Source: CAZVEV01 sp964625865
GTDB lineage: Bacteria; Planctomycetota; Phycisphaerae; SM23-33
NCBI GenBank assembly: GCA_964625865.1
Contig: CAZVEV010000334.1
Location: 1 to 6,031, forward strand
DNA length: 6,031 nucleotides
Reading direction: 5' to 3'
Part shown: positions 5,695-6,031 of the stretch, piece by piece
Numbering within the stretch: the stretch's first letter is position 1
Layout of the letters: the number at the start of each line of letters is the position of its first letter
Notes under the pieces: generated by a model
Told to the model about the DNA's origin: nothing
What the model saw: the letters and a program-made list of their open reading frames with translations, nothing else
The model's database searches: none
Program-made: the position numbers and the translations under genes

Positions 5695-6031
5695 CGCTTG
5701 CTCTCCTCGCGGTGTATGAAAAGGGTCTCGGCCACCTCGATGCGGTCCGTCTCAATGGCTCGGATCGTGATGCGGTTGGGACCCGGCTCGAGCTCGACCG
5801 GAAGGTCGACGGGGATGATCAGGGGCTCGGTGTCCACGTGGCGGCGGCTGTCGAACCAGACCTTGCGCCGGCCGACGTAGACCGTGACCGCCCTCTCCAC
5901 GGCCCGCCCCGCCCGGTGGAAGACGACCTGACCGCGCACGACGGCTCTCTCGCCGTCGACGTGCCGGCCCGCGCCCCCCGGCGCCGCGCGCTGGATCTCG
6001 GGTGGCCGGAAGGCAGCCGCCGGCCCGGCCC
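5691..6031 (-). CDS. C-terminal part of a larger protein with a beta-sandwich-like end domain (5' end outside the window)
   Basis: The frame is open to the window edge, so only the last 112 residues are seen and the start is missing; a GTG at 5939 is in frame but is probably internal. The visible part begins with an Ala/Pro/Gly-rich stretch containing a PPEIQ motif, followed by alternating hydrophobic strands: VVFHRAG, VTVYVGRRKVWFDS, PLIIPVDLPVELEPGPNRI, then a charged end (REESKR). This pattern resembles the C-terminal bacterial immunoglobulin-like domain found after the catalytic part of some S41-family C-terminal processing peptidases (for example MXAN_5808-like proteins of delta-proteobacteria). 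That comparison is from memory and the catalytic domain is not visible, so the product is only a suggestion. Its stop codon overlaps the start of the DUF62 gene by 4 bases, so it probably heads or belongs to the same operon. Confidence 0.7.
   Translation of the reverse strand, partial: AGPAAAFRPPEIQRAAPGGAGRHVDGERAVVRGQVVFHRAGRAVERAVTVYVGRRKVWFDSRRHVDTEPLIIPVDLPVELEPGPNRITIRAIETDRIEVAETLFIHREESKR
5703..5708 (-). promoter_or_regulatory. Strong Shine-Dalgarno site that fixes the short DUF62 start
   Basis: The minus strand reads GAGGAG 8 bases before the ATG at 5694, inside the last codons of the upstream gene (encoding Glu-Glu). It is the best ribosome site in the window. It supports true initiation at the MKG methionine and argues against a simple misread start of a longer DUF62 protein. 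Confidence 0.65.

Overview
This is a GC-rich bacterial window (GC well above 60% by eye) with dense, short-spaced genes and no RNA gene, mobile element or CRISPR array that I can see. The taxon cannot be fixed from the sequence. The gene content (a membrane-anchored GH113-like glycosidase, a GAF-SpoIIE phosphatase, a Bacillus-type BioA) would fit a Planctomycetota or other environmental GC-rich lineage, but that is a low-confidence guess.

Layout. Bases 1-83 hold no supported gene. At 84-1343 (minus) lies a GAF plus PP2C/SpoIIE-type serine phosphatase of the RsbU kind. It is divergent from a plus-strand gene at 1567-2685 encoding a signal-anchored TIM-barrel glycoside hydrolase resembling family GH113. 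The 223-base region between them carries two good sigma70-like promoters, one for each direction, that do not overlap. The hydrolase gene then runs tail-to-tail into the second block, with one base between the two stop codons.

The second block is a minus-strand gene string read from right to left. It starts with the C-terminal end of a protein cut by the window edge (5691-6031, a beta-sandwich-like domain). Next is a SAM hydroxide adenosyltransferase (DUF62 family, 4945-5694), then bioA (3551-4912) and bioD (2687-3535). Spacings are a 4-base stop/start overlap, 32 bases and 15 bases, so the block looks like one operon. BioA and BioD perform consecutive steps of biotin synthesis: 7-keto-8-aminopelargonate to 7,8-diaminopelargonate to dethiobiotin. 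The other biotin genes (bioF, bioB and the pimelate-supply genes) are not in the window.

Most interesting points. The DUF62 protein starts directly at the MKG motif and lacks the usual N-terminal TDFG segment that contacts SAM, yet it has a strong Shine-Dalgarno sequence and keeps its Asp-Arg-His catalytic set. BioA has the sequence character of the Bacillus subtilis enzyme, which uses lysine rather than SAM as amino donor, although it sits directly behind a SAM-cleaving enzyme. I did not find a clearly new multi-gene defence or mobile system here.
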